Below, one piece after another: positions 54,305 through 63,197 of a stretch of 64,000 nucleotides of DNA. A program made the position numbers and the translations under genes. Below the pieces are notes generated by a model, which saw only the letters and a list, made by a program, of their open reading frames with translations, did no database searches and was not told the DNA's origin. The DNA is taken from assembly GCF_017833525.1 (NCBI RefSeq), contig NZ_JAFICD010000003.1, forward strand, positions 744,001-808,000, written 5' to 3'. This DNA comes from Duganella sp. 1411 (GTDB lineage Bacteria; Pseudomonadota; Gammaproteobacteria; Burkholderiales; Burkholderiaceae_D). Positions within the stretch are counted from its first letter, which is position 1; each line of letters begins with the position of its first letter.

Positions 54305-54901
54305 TTAGCCGAATTTGACCAGGTTGAGGACCGGCAGCGGGCCGCCGGGGAACTGCGCCAGGCGTCCGCCGCCGTCGAGCGTGCCGAGATCGACGCCGGC
54401 AAAACCAAGCCGCTCGATCAACTGGGCGACGGTCTTCTTGGCGTCGGCGTCGTCGCCCGAGTAGAACAGCACGCGGCGTCCGCCCTCGGCTTGCGGATCG
54501 CTTTGCAGCAGCGCCGCCGCCAGATGGTTGAAGGCCTTGACCACGCGGGCACCGGGCAGCAGGTCGGCCAGCACCAGGCTCGAAGCGCGGCCGCCCAGAT
54601 CGACCGCCTGGAACGACGGCACCTCGAGGGCGTTGTTGGCGTCGATGACGATGCGGCCGTTCCACGCCGGCAGATTGCGCACCGCTTCCGGGATACGGCC
54701 CCACTGCACGGCCAGGAAGACCACGTCGGCCCGCGCGGCCTCCTCGATCGTCACCGGACGGATGCCGGGCAGCTCCTGGTGCAGCGCGGCCAGCGACTCG
54801 GGACCGCGGCTGTTGGCGATGCTGGCGGCGATGCCGGCGCGGGACAGGCTGCGTGCGATGGCGGAACCGATGGCGCCCGCGCCGATGATAGCGATGTTCA
54901 T
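54305..54901 (-). CDS. NADPH-dependent F420 reductase-like oxidoreductase
   Basis: The 198-aa Rossmann protein begins MNIAIIGAGAIGSAIARSLSRAGIAASIANSRG (dinucleotide motif GAGAIG) and has VVKAFNHLAAALL and GDDADAKKTVAQLIERLGF. These are typical of the F420-dependent NADP reductase-like family, which in proteobacteria usually act as NADP-dependent reductases. I used the ATG at 54901, preceded by GAAGGG; a frame 54 bp longer lacks a ribosome site. It is divergent from the LysR gene at 55016. Confidence 0.88.
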   Translation of the reverse strand: MNIAIIGAGAIGSAIARSLSRAGIAASIANSRGPESLAALHQELPGIRPVTIEEAARADVVFLAVQWGRIPEAVRNLPAWNGRIVIDANNALEVPSFQAVDLGGRASSLVLADLLPGARVVKAFNHLAAALLQSDPQAEGGRRVLFYSGDDADAKKTVAQLIERLGFAGVDLGTLDGGGRLAQFPGGPLPVLNLVKFG

Positions 54902-55015
54902 GATGTGTTTCCCTTCAATGTTTGGTTTCGATGAGTTCAGTATGGCCTTCGCCACTTGCTATCGGTAGTAGTAGCTTGTTAGTATCAGCTTCAACCAAAC
55001 GTTGAAAGTATCGCC

Positions 55016-55915
55016 ATGGAAACCCTGTCCAACCTTGAATCCTTCGTCCGCAGCGCGGAATCGGCCAGTTTTTCGGCGGCGGCGCGGCGCCTCGCGCTGA
55101 CGCCGGCCGCCGTCAGCCGCAATGTGGCGCAGCTGGAGCGCAACCTGGGTGTGCGGCTGTTCCAGCGCACCACGCGCGGCCTGACCTTGACCGAGGCCGG
55201 CGAACGGTTTTTGAATTCCGTCGGCCCGGGGCTGGACGGCATCCAGGGCGCGATCGCGGAGGTGACGGCCAAGGCGGGCGAACCGGCCGGCGTGCTGAAA
55301 CTGAGCATGGCGCCGGGCTTCGGCCGCAAGTGCGTGCTGCCGCTGATGCCGGCGTTTATGGCGCGCTATCCGTCCGTGACGCTGGACGTCAATATGGACA
55401 ACCACCGCGTCGATCTGGTGGCCGGTGGCTTCGACGCGGCGATCGGCGGCGGCTTCGAGCTCGCGCCCGGCGTGGTGGCGCGCGAGTTGATGCCGGTGCA
55501 TGGCGTGGCGGTGGCGTCGCCGGCGTATCTGGAGGGGCGCGGGGTGCCGGCCACGCCGGCCGATCTGGCGGCGTTCGACGCCATCGTCATGCGCTCGCCG
55601 CAAAGTGGAAGGGTCAAGCCGTGGCAGATGCGCAACCGGCGCGGGGATACGATGCCGGCGGATTTGCGCGCGCGCGTGGTGCTCAACGATCCGGATGGGA
55701 TTTGCGGCGCGGCGTTGATGGGCATGGGAGTGGCGTTGCTGGCGACGACCGATCTGGAGTCGCATTTGGAGACGGGTGCGTTGCGGCGCGTGCTGCCCGA
55801 TTGGTATGTGGATATCGGCGTGATCTCGCTGTATTTCACGAGCCAAAAGCTGATGCCCGCGAAAACGCGGGCATTTGTGGATTTTATGACCGCCGCGTTT
55901 CGCGAGCGGCGGTGA
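55016..55915 (+). CDS. LysR-family transcriptional regulator
   Basis: The 299-aa regulator has the N-terminal HTH (SFSAAARRLALTPAAVSRNVAQLERNLGVRLFQRTTRGLTLTEAG) and a substrate-binding domain with the CrgA-like pattern. It is divergent from the oxidoreductase gene at 54305-54901 (114-bp gap), its probable target. It is unrelated in detail to the LysR gene at 47703. Confidence 0.94.
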   Translation: METLSNLESFVRSAESASFSAAARRLALTPAAVSRNVAQLERNLGVRLFQRTTRGLTLTEAGERFLNSVGPGLDGIQGAIAEVTAKAGEPAGVLKLSMAPGFGRKCVLPLMPAFMARYPSVTLDVNMDNHRVDLVAGGFDAAIGGGFELAPGVVARELMPVHGVAVASPAYLEGRGVPATPADLAAFDAIVMRSPQSGRVKPWQMRNRRGDTMPADLRARVVLNDPDGICGAALMGMGVALLATTDLESHLETGALRRVLPDWYVDIGVISLYFTSQKLMPAKTRAFVDFMTAAFRERR

Positions 55916-55940
55916 TCACGTTATGGGCCGCTGGCGGATC

Positions 55941-56063
55941 ATGGCCGATTACGGCGTACCGCCTAATCCGCCCTACGTGTCTCCAATGCGGACCGGAGAA
56001 TGTGAATGAATCTGGAATCACGTAGGGCGGATTAGCGTAGCGTAATCGGCCATGCATGCGCCG
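55941..56063. repeat. Inverted pair of REP-like elements
   Basis: A reverse copy at 55941-55982 and a forward copy at 56019-56063 (CACGTAGGGCGGATTAGCG) face each other with about 36 bp between. It has the same arrangement as the pair at 13266-13404. Located between the convergent LysR and OmpW genes. Confidence 0.75.
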
Positions 56064-56075
56064 CCCACGACACCA

Positions 56076-56702
56076 TTAGAACCGGTAACCGACACCCACC
56101 CCGATCATCAACGGATCGACCTTGACGCGGCTGACCTTGGCGCCGCCGACCATCACGTCGCTGCGGATCTGCGCCTTCTTGACGTCGAAGTTGATCGACC
56201 ACTGTTTGGCGACGGCGTAATCGACACCGGCCTGCAGCACCAGCCCGACGCTGTCATGTTCCAGGCTGCCCTGGCCATTGAGCAAACGCACCTTGGAAAG
56301 CGTGGTGTAATTGATACCCGCGCCGACATACGGCTTGAGCGGCGCATCCGGCGTGAAGTGGTACTGCACCAGCAGCGACGGCGGCAGGTGCTTGAAGGAG
56401 CCGATGTTGGCGCCGTCCAGATAGACGTTGTGCTTTTGCGGATAGGTCAGCACCAGTTCCGCCGCCAGGTTCGGCGTGAAGAAGTACGATACGTCGACTT
56501 CGGGAATGGTCTTGTCGCTGACTGTGAGGCGGTCGGAGGCGCCGACGCCGCCGACAGGATCCGATTTGTCGGCCGTGTTCAGATTGACGGCGCGAACGCG
56601 CACCAGCCACGGCGATTCCTGCGCCACGGCGCTGCTCATTGCGACACCCGTCAGGCTCAGGGTGGCCAGTACTGCTGCTGCGATTGCCTTGGACTTGCTC
56701 AT
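56076..56702 (-). CDS. OmpW-family outer membrane protein
   Basis: The 208-aa protein has a signal peptide (about 1-27, cut after AVA), an eight-stranded barrel pattern (ESPWLVRVRAVNL, PEVDVSYFFTPNLAAELVLTYPQKH, KPYVGAGINYTTL) and the C-terminal aromatic signature GVGYRF needed for outer-membrane insertion. OmpW proteins pass small hydrophobic molecules. AGAGGAAG lies before the ATG at 56702. Confidence 0.94.
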   Translation of the reverse strand: MSKSKAIAAAVLATLSLTGVAMSSAVAQESPWLVRVRAVNLNTADKSDPVGGVGASDRLTVSDKTIPEVDVSYFFTPNLAAELVLTYPQKHNVYLDGANIGSFKHLPPSLLVQYHFTPDAPLKPYVGAGINYTTLSKVRLLNGQGSLEHDSVGLVLQAGVDYAVAKQWSINFDVKKAQIRSDVMVGGAKVSRVKVDPLMIGVGVGYRF

Positions 56703-56881
56703 TTCACTTCCTCTTTGATGTCGTCGTTAAGTAACGCTTCAAAGTCTATTGATCCGGAGCATGAAAATCTTTGATCCAAGTCAAAAATGGAAATATTCCG
56801 TGCTTGCTGCAGAGTTAATGTAGTGGGTGTAGTATCACCGCAGGTGTATTCGGGCAACCAAGAAAATCCAGGGAGAAGTGC

Positions 56882-57385
56882 ATGGCCAAGTTGAACGTCA
56901 ACGGCGTGGTACGCGAATTCGAGGCGGAGGAGGACACGCCGCTGTTGTGGGTCATACGCGAACAACTGGGACTGACCGGCACCAAGTACGGTTGCGGCGT
57001 GGCGCAGTGCGGCGCCTGCACCGTGCATATCGACGGCGAGCCAACCCGCAGCTGCGTGCGGCCCGTGTCCACCGTCACCGCCGAACAAAAGATCACCACC
57101 ATCGAGGGCTTGTCCAAGGACGGCTCGCACGCGATCCAGAAGGCCTGGGCCGCGCTGGACGTGCCGCAGTGCGGCTTCTGCCAGTCCGGCATGATCATGG
57201 CCGCCGCCGCGCTGATACGCGAAAAGCCGAAGGCCACCGACGCCGACATCGATGCGGCCATGACCAACATCTGCCGATGCGGCACCTACAACCGGGTGCG
57301 GGCGGCGATCCATGTGGTGGTCAAGGGCGGTGATCCGAACAGCGCCGGCCTCAATATCCAGCACGTGGAAGGGGCCAAGGCATGA
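56882..57385 (+). CDS. Molybdenum hydroxylase iron-sulfur subunit (isoquinoline 1-oxidoreductase alpha type)
   Basis: The 167-aa protein holds two [2Fe-2S] clusters. The plant-type cluster is C38, C43, C46 and C58 (YGCGVAQCGACTVH...RSCVRP). The second is CGFCQSG and CRCGTYNRV. It passes electrons from the Mo subunit encoded next (4-bp overlap). GGGAGAAG precedes the ATG. No FAD subunit gene follows, as in IorAB-type enzymes. Confidence 0.93.
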   Translation: MAKLNVNGVVREFEAEEDTPLLWVIREQLGLTGTKYGCGVAQCGACTVHIDGEPTRSCVRPVSTVTAEQKITTIEGLSKDGSHAIQKAWAALDVPQCGFCQSGMIMAAAALIREKPKATDADIDAAMTNICRCGTYNRVRAAIHVVVKGGDPNSAGLNIQHVEGAKA

Positions 57386-59565
57386 GCGCCGCGGTCCATT
57401 CAGTATCGCGCCGGGGCTTTTTGAAAGGCGCGGCCGCCGGCAGCCTGGTGGTGGCGTTCCATATCCCGTTCGAGGCGGCGGCGCAGGGCGCTCCCGCCTC
57501 CAAGGGCATTCCCGAGGTGAACGCGTGGGTGGTCGTCAAGCCGGACGACACCATCATCATCCGCATCGCCCGCTCCGAGATGGGGCAGGGCACGCTGACC
57601 GGCCTGGCGCAGCTGGTGGCCGAGGAGCTGGACGCCGACTGGAGCAAAGTCACCACCGAGTATCCGACGCCGGGCCAGAACCTGGCGCGCAAGCGCGTGT
57701 GGGGCAGCTTCTCCACCGGCGGCAGCCGGGGCATCCGCGAATCGCACGACTTGGTGCGCAAGGGCGGCGCCACCGCGCGCACCTTGCTGGTGCAGGCGGC
57801 GGCCGACGCGTGGAAGGTGCCGTCGTCCGAATGCGTGGCCGCCGTCAGCGTGATCACGCACGAGGCGAGCGGACGCTCGATCAGCTACGGCAAGGTGGCG
57901 GAGGCGGCGTCGAAGCTGACGCCGCCGGCCGAGGTCATGCTCAAGGACCCGAAGGACTGGAAGCTGGTCGGCAAGCGCCTGGCCCGCCTCGACACGGTGG
58001 ACAAGACCACCGGCGCGCAAATCTACGGCATGGATATCAAGATGCCAGGCCTGCTCAACGCCGCGATCAAGGATTGCCCGGTGTTCGGCGGCACGGTCAA
58101 GAGCTTCGACGCGGCCGCGATCGAAAAACGTCCCGGCGTGAAGAAGGTGTTCAAGGTCGGCGACAGCGCGGTGGCGGTGGTGGCCGATACGTGGTGGCGC
58201 GCCAAGTCGGCGCTGGACGCCCTGCCCATCGAATGGGACAAGGGCCCCAACGCGAATTTGTCGAGCAAGGACGTGGCGGCGACGTTGAAGGCGGCGCTCG
58301 ACGCGCCCGAGGCGGTGGTGGGCAATGCCAACGGCGACGCGAAGGCGGCGATCAAGTCGGCGGCGCGCACCATCGAGGCGGTGTATTCGTTCCCGTGGCT
58401 GAACCACGCGACCATGGAGACCATGAACGCGACGGTGCTGTGGACGCCGGAGCGCTGCGAGGTGTGGACGCCGACGCAGAACGGCGAGGCCGCGCTGGCG
58501 GCGGCTTCCGAGGCGGCGGGCCTGCCGGCGGCAAAGTGCGAGGTGTACAAGATGCACCTGGGCGGAGGCTTCGGCCGGCGCGGCGCCTCGCACGACTGGG
58601 TGACGCAGGCGGTGAAGATCGCCAGGGAGATGCCCGGCACGCCGGTAAAGCTGATCTGGACGCGCGAAGAGGACATGCTGCACGGCCGCTACCATCCGAT
58701 CACGCAATGCAAGCTGACCGCCGGCCTGGACGCCAAGGGTAATGTGACGGCTCTGCACATGCGCATCGCCGGGCAGTCGATCCTCGCCTCGCTGGGCATG
58801 GCGATCAAGGATGGCAAGGACCCGGTGGTGTTCCAGGGGCTTAACGCGCCGGGGCCGGAGGCGTCGATCGGCTATTCGTTCCCCAACCTGCTGGTCGACC
58901 ACGCGATGCGCAACCCGCCGGTGCCAGCCGGCTTCTGGCGCGGCGTGAACCTGAACCAGAACACGATTTACCTCGAATGCTTCATCGACGAGATCGCGTA
59001 TGCGACCAAGCAGGACCCGCTGGCGCTGCGCCGCAAGCTGATGGCCGAGCATCCCAAGCACCTGGCGGTGCTCAACGCGGTGGCCGAGAAGGCCGGCTGG
59101 AGCAAGCCGGCGAAGAAGGGTGTTTATCGCGGCCTGGCGCAAACCATGGGCTTTGGCAGCTACGTTGCCGCATGTGCCGAGGTGTCGGTCGACCAGAAGA
59201 CCGGCAAGGTGAAGATTTTGCGCATCGTCGCGGCCACCGATCCGGGATACGCCGTCAATCCGCAGCAGATCGAGGCGCAGATCGAGGGCTCGTTCGTGTA
59301 CGGGTTGTCGGCGGCGCTGTACGGCGAATGCACGCTGAAGGACGGGCAGATGGAGCAGACCAACTTCGACACCTACCCGGTGCTCAAGCTCGACGAGATG
59401 CCGAAGGTGGAATCGATCATCATGCCGTCGGGCGGATTCTGGGGCGGCGTGGGCGAGCCGACGATCGCGGTGGCCGCGCCGGCGGTGCTGAACGCGATCT
59501 TCGCCGCCACCGGCAAGCGCATACGCGATCTGCCGCTGAAGAACCATAGCCTGAAGAAGGCGTAA
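57382..59565 (+). CDS. Molybdenum hydroxylase large subunit (isoquinoline 1-oxidoreductase beta type), Tat-exported
   Basis: The 727-aa protein is a xanthine-oxidase-family Mo subunit. The N-terminus SVSRRGFLKGAAAGSLV is a Tat signal, so the enzyme is periplasmic. Motifs include QNGEAALAAASEAAG, HLGGGFGRRGASHDWV, GFWRGVN and the catalytic Glu in GGVGEPTIA (about 691). Family members oxidise N-heterocycles or aldehydes and give electrons to cytochromes. Only 11 bp separates it from soxX, so it is probably in the same transcript as the sox genes. The substrate is unknown. Confidence 0.93.
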   Translation: MSAAVHSVSRRGFLKGAAAGSLVVAFHIPFEAAAQGAPASKGIPEVNAWVVVKPDDTIIIRIARSEMGQGTLTGLAQLVAEELDADWSKVTTEYPTPGQNLARKRVWGSFSTGGSRGIRESHDLVRKGGATARTLLVQAAADAWKVPSSECVAAVSVITHEASGRSISYGKVAEAASKLTPPAEVMLKDPKDWKLVGKRLARLDTVDKTTGAQIYGMDIKMPGLLNAAIKDCPVFGGTVKSFDAAAIEKRPGVKKVFKVGDSAVAVVADTWWRAKSALDALPIEWDKGPNANLSSKDVAATLKAALDAPEAVVGNANGDAKAAIKSAARTIEAVYSFPWLNHATMETMNATVLWTPERCEVWTPTQNGEAALAAASEAAGLPAAKCEVYKMHLGGGFGRRGASHDWVTQAVKIAREMPGTPVKLIWTREEDMLHGRYHPITQCKLTAGLDAKGNVTALHMRIAGQSILASLGMAIKDGKDPVVFQGLNAPGPEASIGYSFPNLLVDHAMRNPPVPAGFWRGVNLNQNTIYLECFIDEIAYATKQDPLALRRKLMAEHPKHLAVLNAVAEKAGWSKPAKKGVYRGLAQTMGFGSYVAACAEVSVDQKTGKVKILRIVAATDPGYAVNPQQIEAQIEGSFVYGLSAALYGECTLKDGQMEQTNFDTYPVLKLDEMPKVESIIMPSGGFWGGVGEPTIAVAAPAVLNAIFAATGKRIRDLPLKNHSLKKA

Positions 59566-59576
59566 GGGGCGACGGC

Positions 59577-60035
59577 GTGGCCGCGCGGATAGTTGGCGTC
59601 GCCGCCGCCGTGGCCTTATCTGTCATCGCGCGGCCGGCGATGGCCGATCCGGGTTACGTGATCGACGGCGACGGCATCGCGGCGCCGCTGGCCGGTGCCG
59701 TCGCCGGCGATGCGGCGCGTGGACGCGCGCTGGTGGCGAACCGGCAGGCCAGCCTTTGCCTGCTATGCCATACCGGCCCGATTCCCGAGGAACGCTTCCA
59801 GGGCGACCTGGGGCCCGACCTGCAAGGTGCGGGCCGGCGCTGGAGCGCGCCGCAGCTGCGGTTGCGCATCGTGGACGCCGGCCACTTCAACCCGACGACG
59901 ATCATGCCTTCCTATTACAAAACCGATGACCTGAACAGCGTGGCGCCGGCCTTCCAGGGCAAAACGATCCTCACCGCGCAGCAGATCGAGGACGTGGTGG
60001 CGTGGTTGCTCACGCTGAAGGAGCAAACACCATGA
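59577..60035 (+). CDS. soxX: Sulfur oxidation c-type cytochrome SoxX
   Basis: The 152-aa periplasmic monohaem cytochrome has a signal peptide (to about 23), haem motif CLLCH (C61, C64, H65), GPDLQGAGRRWSAPQLRLRIVD and Met ligand region TTIMPSYY (M110), all typical of SoxX. It forms SoxAX, which attaches thiosulfate to SoxY. The start is a GTG; the stop overlaps soxY. Confidence 0.93.
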   Translation: MAARIVGVAAAVALSVIARPAMADPGYVIDGDGIAAPLAGAVAGDAARGRALVANRQASLCLLCHTGPIPEERFQGDLGPDLQGAGRRWSAPQLRLRIVDAGHFNPTTIMPSYYKTDDLNSVAPAFQGKTILTAQQIEDVVAWLLTLKEQTP

Positions 60036-60481
60036 AGCGCCGCGACGTGCTGGCCGCGGGCGCCGGACTGGCGATGCTGGCGCTGGTACGCCCGGCGTCC
60101 GCCACCAGCGAGGAAATGGCGGCGGCGATCGATCGCTTCACCGGCGGCGTCAAGCCGACCGAAGGCAGGATGACGTTCGATATCGCGCAGTTGATCGACA
60201 ACGGCAACGCGGTGCCGGTGACCATCGCCGTCGACAGCGCGATGAGCGCGGCCGACCATGTCAGCGCGATCGCCATCTTCAACGAGCGCAATCCGCAGAC
60301 CGATGTGGCGGTGTTCACGCTCGGGCCGCGCGCCGGCAAGGCGCAGGTGTCCACGCGCATACGGCTGGCAACGTCGCAAAAGCTGACGGCGGTGGCGCGC
60401 ATGGGCGACGGCAGCTATCGGTCGGCATCCGTCAGCGTGATCGTCGCGTTGGCCGCCTGCGTGGAAGGCGAGGCTCCCTGA
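60032..60481 (+). CDS. soxY: Thiosulfate carrier protein SoxY, atypical C-terminus
   Basis: The 149-aa protein has a twin-Arg-like start, MKRRDVLAAGAGLAMLALVRP, and the SoxY Ig-like domain (DNGNAVPVTIAVDSAMSAADHVSAIAIFNERNPQTDVAVFTLGP). SoxY normally ends GGCGG with the substrate-carrying Cys second last from the Gly pair. Here the end is ALAACVEGEAP, so the only Cys lies 7 from the end and the Gly arm is missing. The start overlaps soxX (ATGA). Confidence 0.88.
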   Translation: MKRRDVLAAGAGLAMLALVRPASATSEEMAAAIDRFTGGVKPTEGRMTFDIAQLIDNGNAVPVTIAVDSAMSAADHVSAIAIFNERNPQTDVAVFTLGPRAGKAQVSTRIRLATSQKLTAVARMGDGSYRSASVSVIVALAACVEGEAP

Positions 60482-60807
60482 TGGCGCGCGCTTTGATCCA
60501 CATGCCGGCGACGGCCAGGCGCGGCGAGGTGATCGAGATCCGCGCGCTGATCGGACATCCGATGGAAACCGGTTATCGGCCCGGCGCCGACGGCAAGCTT
60601 ATCCCGCGCGACATCATCCGCAAGTTCGTGTGCCGCTACAACGGGGAACAGGTGTTCGGCGCGGAGCTGCACCAGGCGGTATCCGCCAATCCGTACATCA
60701 GCTTTTTCACCGTCGCGACGGAGACGGGGACGCTGGAATTCACGTGGGAAGGCGATCAGGGTTTCGCCCAGACGGAGAAGATGAATCTGACCGTGGGCGC
60801 GGCATGA
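60481..60807 (+). CDS. soxZ: Thiosulfate carrier partner SoxZ
   Basis: The 108-aa protein shows HPMETGYRPGADGKLIPRDIIRKFVCRYNGEQVF and SANPYISFFTVATETGTLEFTWEGDQG, diagnostic for SoxZ. It pairs with SoxY. It has no signal peptide and would be carried out by SoxY's export signal. Starts at the last base of soxY. Confidence 0.94.
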   Translation: MARALIHMPATARRGEVIEIRALIGHPMETGYRPGADGKLIPRDIIRKFVCRYNGEQVFGAELHQAVSANPYISFFTVATETGTLEFTWEGDQGFAQTEKMNLTVGAA

Positions 60808-61565
60808 GCCGGGCGCTGTGCTGCCTCGCGGGCGTGTTGATGCTGGGGGCGGCCGGCGCCGAGGATGCGCGCCGCTCCGGCAGTGAGTTCATGAGCGCTT
60901 CCACGCAGGCGATGCAGCGCGACGACACGCTCAATCCGGCCATGCTGTGGATCAGCGGCGGCGAGGCGCAGTGGGGCGCCGCCGCCGGCAAGAGCGGCAA
61001 GTCCTGCGCCAGCTGCCATGGCGAGGCGAAGCAGGGCATGCGCGGCGTGGCGGCGCGGTATCCGGCTTTTCACGCCGCGAGCGGGATGACGATCGATCTG
61101 GGGCAGCGCATTAATATGTGCCGCGAGCGCAAGCAGCAGGCGCCGGCGCTGCGGGCGGAGAGCGAGGAGCTGCTTGGGCTGGAGGCGTATGTGGCGCTGC
61201 AGTCGCGCGGGATGCCGGTGGCGCCGCCGGCGGATGCGGGGACGCGGGCCTCGGCCGCGCGGGGCAGGGAATTGTATGTGCGGCGCATCGGGCAATTGAA
61301 TTTGTCGTGCGCGCAGTGTCACGATCAGCAGGCGGGCAAACGTCTGGCGGGCAGCACGATACCGCAGGCGCATGCCGCCGCGTATCCGATTTATCGTCTT
61401 GAGTGGCAGGCGGTGGGATCGTTACAGCGGCGCCTGCGCAATTGCATGAGCGGCGTTCGGGCCGAGGTGCCGGCGTTTGGCGCGCAGGAGCTGGTCGATC
61501 TGGAAGCCTGGTTGGCCGTGCGCGACAAGGGCATGAAGATCGAGACGCCAGGTGTAAGGCCGTGA
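60804..61565 (+). CDS. soxA: Sulfur oxidation dihaem cytochrome SoxA
   Basis: The 253-aa protein has a signal peptide (about 1-19), two haem motifs CASCH (C68-H72) and CAQCH (C169-H173), and the active-site Cys ligand C214 in RNCMSGVRAEVPAFG. This matches dihaem SoxA. The ATG at 60804 overlaps the soxZ stop. With SoxX it would form the C-S bond between SoxY and thiosulfate. Confidence 0.93.
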   Translation: MSRALCCLAGVLMLGAAGAEDARRSGSEFMSASTQAMQRDDTLNPAMLWISGGEAQWGAAAGKSGKSCASCHGEAKQGMRGVAARYPAFHAASGMTIDLGQRINMCRERKQQAPALRAESEELLGLEAYVALQSRGMPVAPPADAGTRASAARGRELYVRRIGQLNLSCAQCHDQQAGKRLAGSTIPQAHAAAYPIYRLEWQAVGSLQRRLRNCMSGVRAEVPAFGAQELVDLEAWLAVRDKGMKIETPGVRP

Positions 61566-61595
61566 CGTTGTTGGTTTATATTCCGAGGGGTCGCT

Positions 61596-61919
61596 ATGTT
61601 ATTTAAAATTCTCGCGGTTGCGATGCTGTCGCTGGTCGCCGCCGGCACCGGCGCCACGACCATCTCCCCCGGCGCGCGCCTCGCCGCCAACTGCGCCGCC
61701 TGCCACGGCACCAACGGCGACACCAAAACCGCGCCGAATTTCGCCACGCTACCCGGTCTGGCCGGGCAGCCTCGCGAAAATCTGGCCGCCAGCCTGCGCG
61801 CCTTCAAATCCGGCTCCCGTCCATCGACCATCATGACGCAGATCGCCAAGGGCTACACCGACGAACAGATCGAACTGCTGGCGGCCTTCTTCGCCGCGCA
61901 AAAGAAAGCGACGCCATGA
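61596..61919 (+). CDS. Class I cytochrome c (flavocytochrome c haem subunit-like)
   Basis: The 107-aa monohaem protein has a signal peptide (to about 20), NCAACHGTNGD (C33, C36, H37) and a Met ligand in STIMTQI (M80). Its stop overlaps the flavoprotein gene (ATGA), so the pair probably makes a sulfide-oxidising flavocytochrome c, SoxE/SoxF or FccA/FccB type. It lies 30 bp after soxA. Confidence 0.88.
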   Translation: MLFKILAVAMLSLVAAGTGATTISPGARLAANCAACHGTNGDTKTAPNFATLPGLAGQPRENLAASLRAFKSGSRPSTIMTQIAKGYTDEQIELLAAFFAAQKKATP

Positions 61920-63187
61920 GACGCCGTCAATTCATCCAGGCCGCCGGCGCCGTGCTGGCATCGACCACCGGCTGCGCCGGCATCGTCGGCAAGGCCAGGC
62001 CGCAGGTCGTGGTGGTCGGCGGCGGCTACGGCGGCGCCACCGCCGCCCGCTACGTGCGCATGTGGAGCGAAGGCGCGATCGACGTCACGCTGATCGAACC
62101 GGATACAGGGTTCATCTCCTGCCCGTTGTCGAACCTGGTGCTGGGCGGCTCGCGCCGCATCGCCGATCTGACCATGTCGCTCGACGCGCTGGCCGGCAAA
62201 CACGGCGTGCGCATCGTGCGCGATACCGTGACCGCCATCGACGCCGACCGACGCACGCTGGCGCTGGCCGGCGGCGGCAAGCTGTCCTACGACCGCCTGA
62301 TCGTCTCGCCCGGCGTGGAGTTCATGTGGGACCAGTTGCCTGGCATGCTGAAGCCCGGCGCGCGCGAGACGGTGCTGCACGCGTGGAAGGCCGGTGCGCA
62401 GACCGTCGCGCTGCGCGCCCAACTGGAGGCCATGCCCGACGGCGGCGTGTTTGCGATGACCATTCCGCCGGCGCCGTATCGCTGTCCGCCGGGGCCGTAC
62501 GAGCGCGCGTCGCAGATCGCTTTCTACTTCAGCCGGTTCAAGCCCAAATCGAAGGTGCTGATCCTCGACGCCAACGACGACGTGGTGTCCAAGGGGCCGC
62601 TGTTCAAGAAGGTGTGGAAGGAGCGCTATGGCGGCATCGTCGAATACCGGCCGTCGTTCCGTACCGCCGATATCGATGCGGGCGCGCGGACGGCGGTGTC
62701 GGAGCTGGACGACCGGGTGCGGGCGGACGTGCTCAATGTGATTCCGCCGCAGCGCGCCGGGGCCATCGCGGTGCAAAGTGGGCTGGCCAATGTCAACGGG
62801 CGCTGGTGCGGGGTGGATTTCCTGGGCTTCGAATCGACGCGGGCCAAGAATATCCATGTTCTCGGGGATGCGATCCAGGCGTCGCCGTTGATGCCCAAGT
62901 CGGCGCACATGGCGAACCAGCATGCCAAGGTGTGCGCGGCGGCGGTGGTGGATTTGTTAAACGGCCGTGCGCCCGATCCGCATCCGATGCTGACCAATAC
63001 GTGTTACAGCTTTATTTCGGATACGGAGGTGATTCACGTCGCTTCGGTGCACGCGTACAGCGCGGAACAGAAGACGTTGCTGGTGGTGTCCGGCTCCGGG
63101 GGAGTTTCGGCCGGGCCGAGCGCGCTGGAGGGGGAATACGCAATGAATTGGGCGCGTAACATTTGGGCCGATACCCTGGGCGCGTGA
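61916..63187 (+). CDS. fccB: Flavocytochrome c sulfide dehydrogenase, flavoprotein subunit
   Basis: The 423-aa FAD protein has an N-terminal export signal (RRRQFIQAAGAVLASTTG, Tat-like), the FAD motif VVVVGGGYGGATAARYV, and redox Cys regions FISCPLSNLVLGG and PYRCPPGPYERA, characteristic of FCSD/SoxF. The C-terminal domain NTCYSFISDTEVIHVASVH is also typical. It oxidises sulfide in the periplasm and reduces the cytochrome encoded just upstream. SoxF is the name used in sox clusters. Confidence 0.92.
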   Translation: MRRRQFIQAAGAVLASTTGCAGIVGKARPQVVVVGGGYGGATAARYVRMWSEGAIDVTLIEPDTGFISCPLSNLVLGGSRRIADLTMSLDALAGKHGVRIVRDTVTAIDADRRTLALAGGGKLSYDRLIVSPGVEFMWDQLPGMLKPGARETVLHAWKAGAQTVALRAQLEAMPDGGVFAMTIPPAPYRCPPGPYERASQIAFYFSRFKPKSKVLILDANDDVVSKGPLFKKVWKERYGGIVEYRPSFRTADIDAGARTAVSELDDRVRADVLNVIPPQRAGAIAVQSGLANVNGRWCGVDFLGFESTRAKNIHVLGDAIQASPLMPKSAHMANQHAKVCAAAVVDLLNGRAPDPHPMLTNTCYSFISDTEVIHVASVHAYSAEQKTLLVVSGSGGVSAGPSALEGEYAMNWARNIWADTLGA

Positions 63188-63197
63188 ATCGCCCCCG

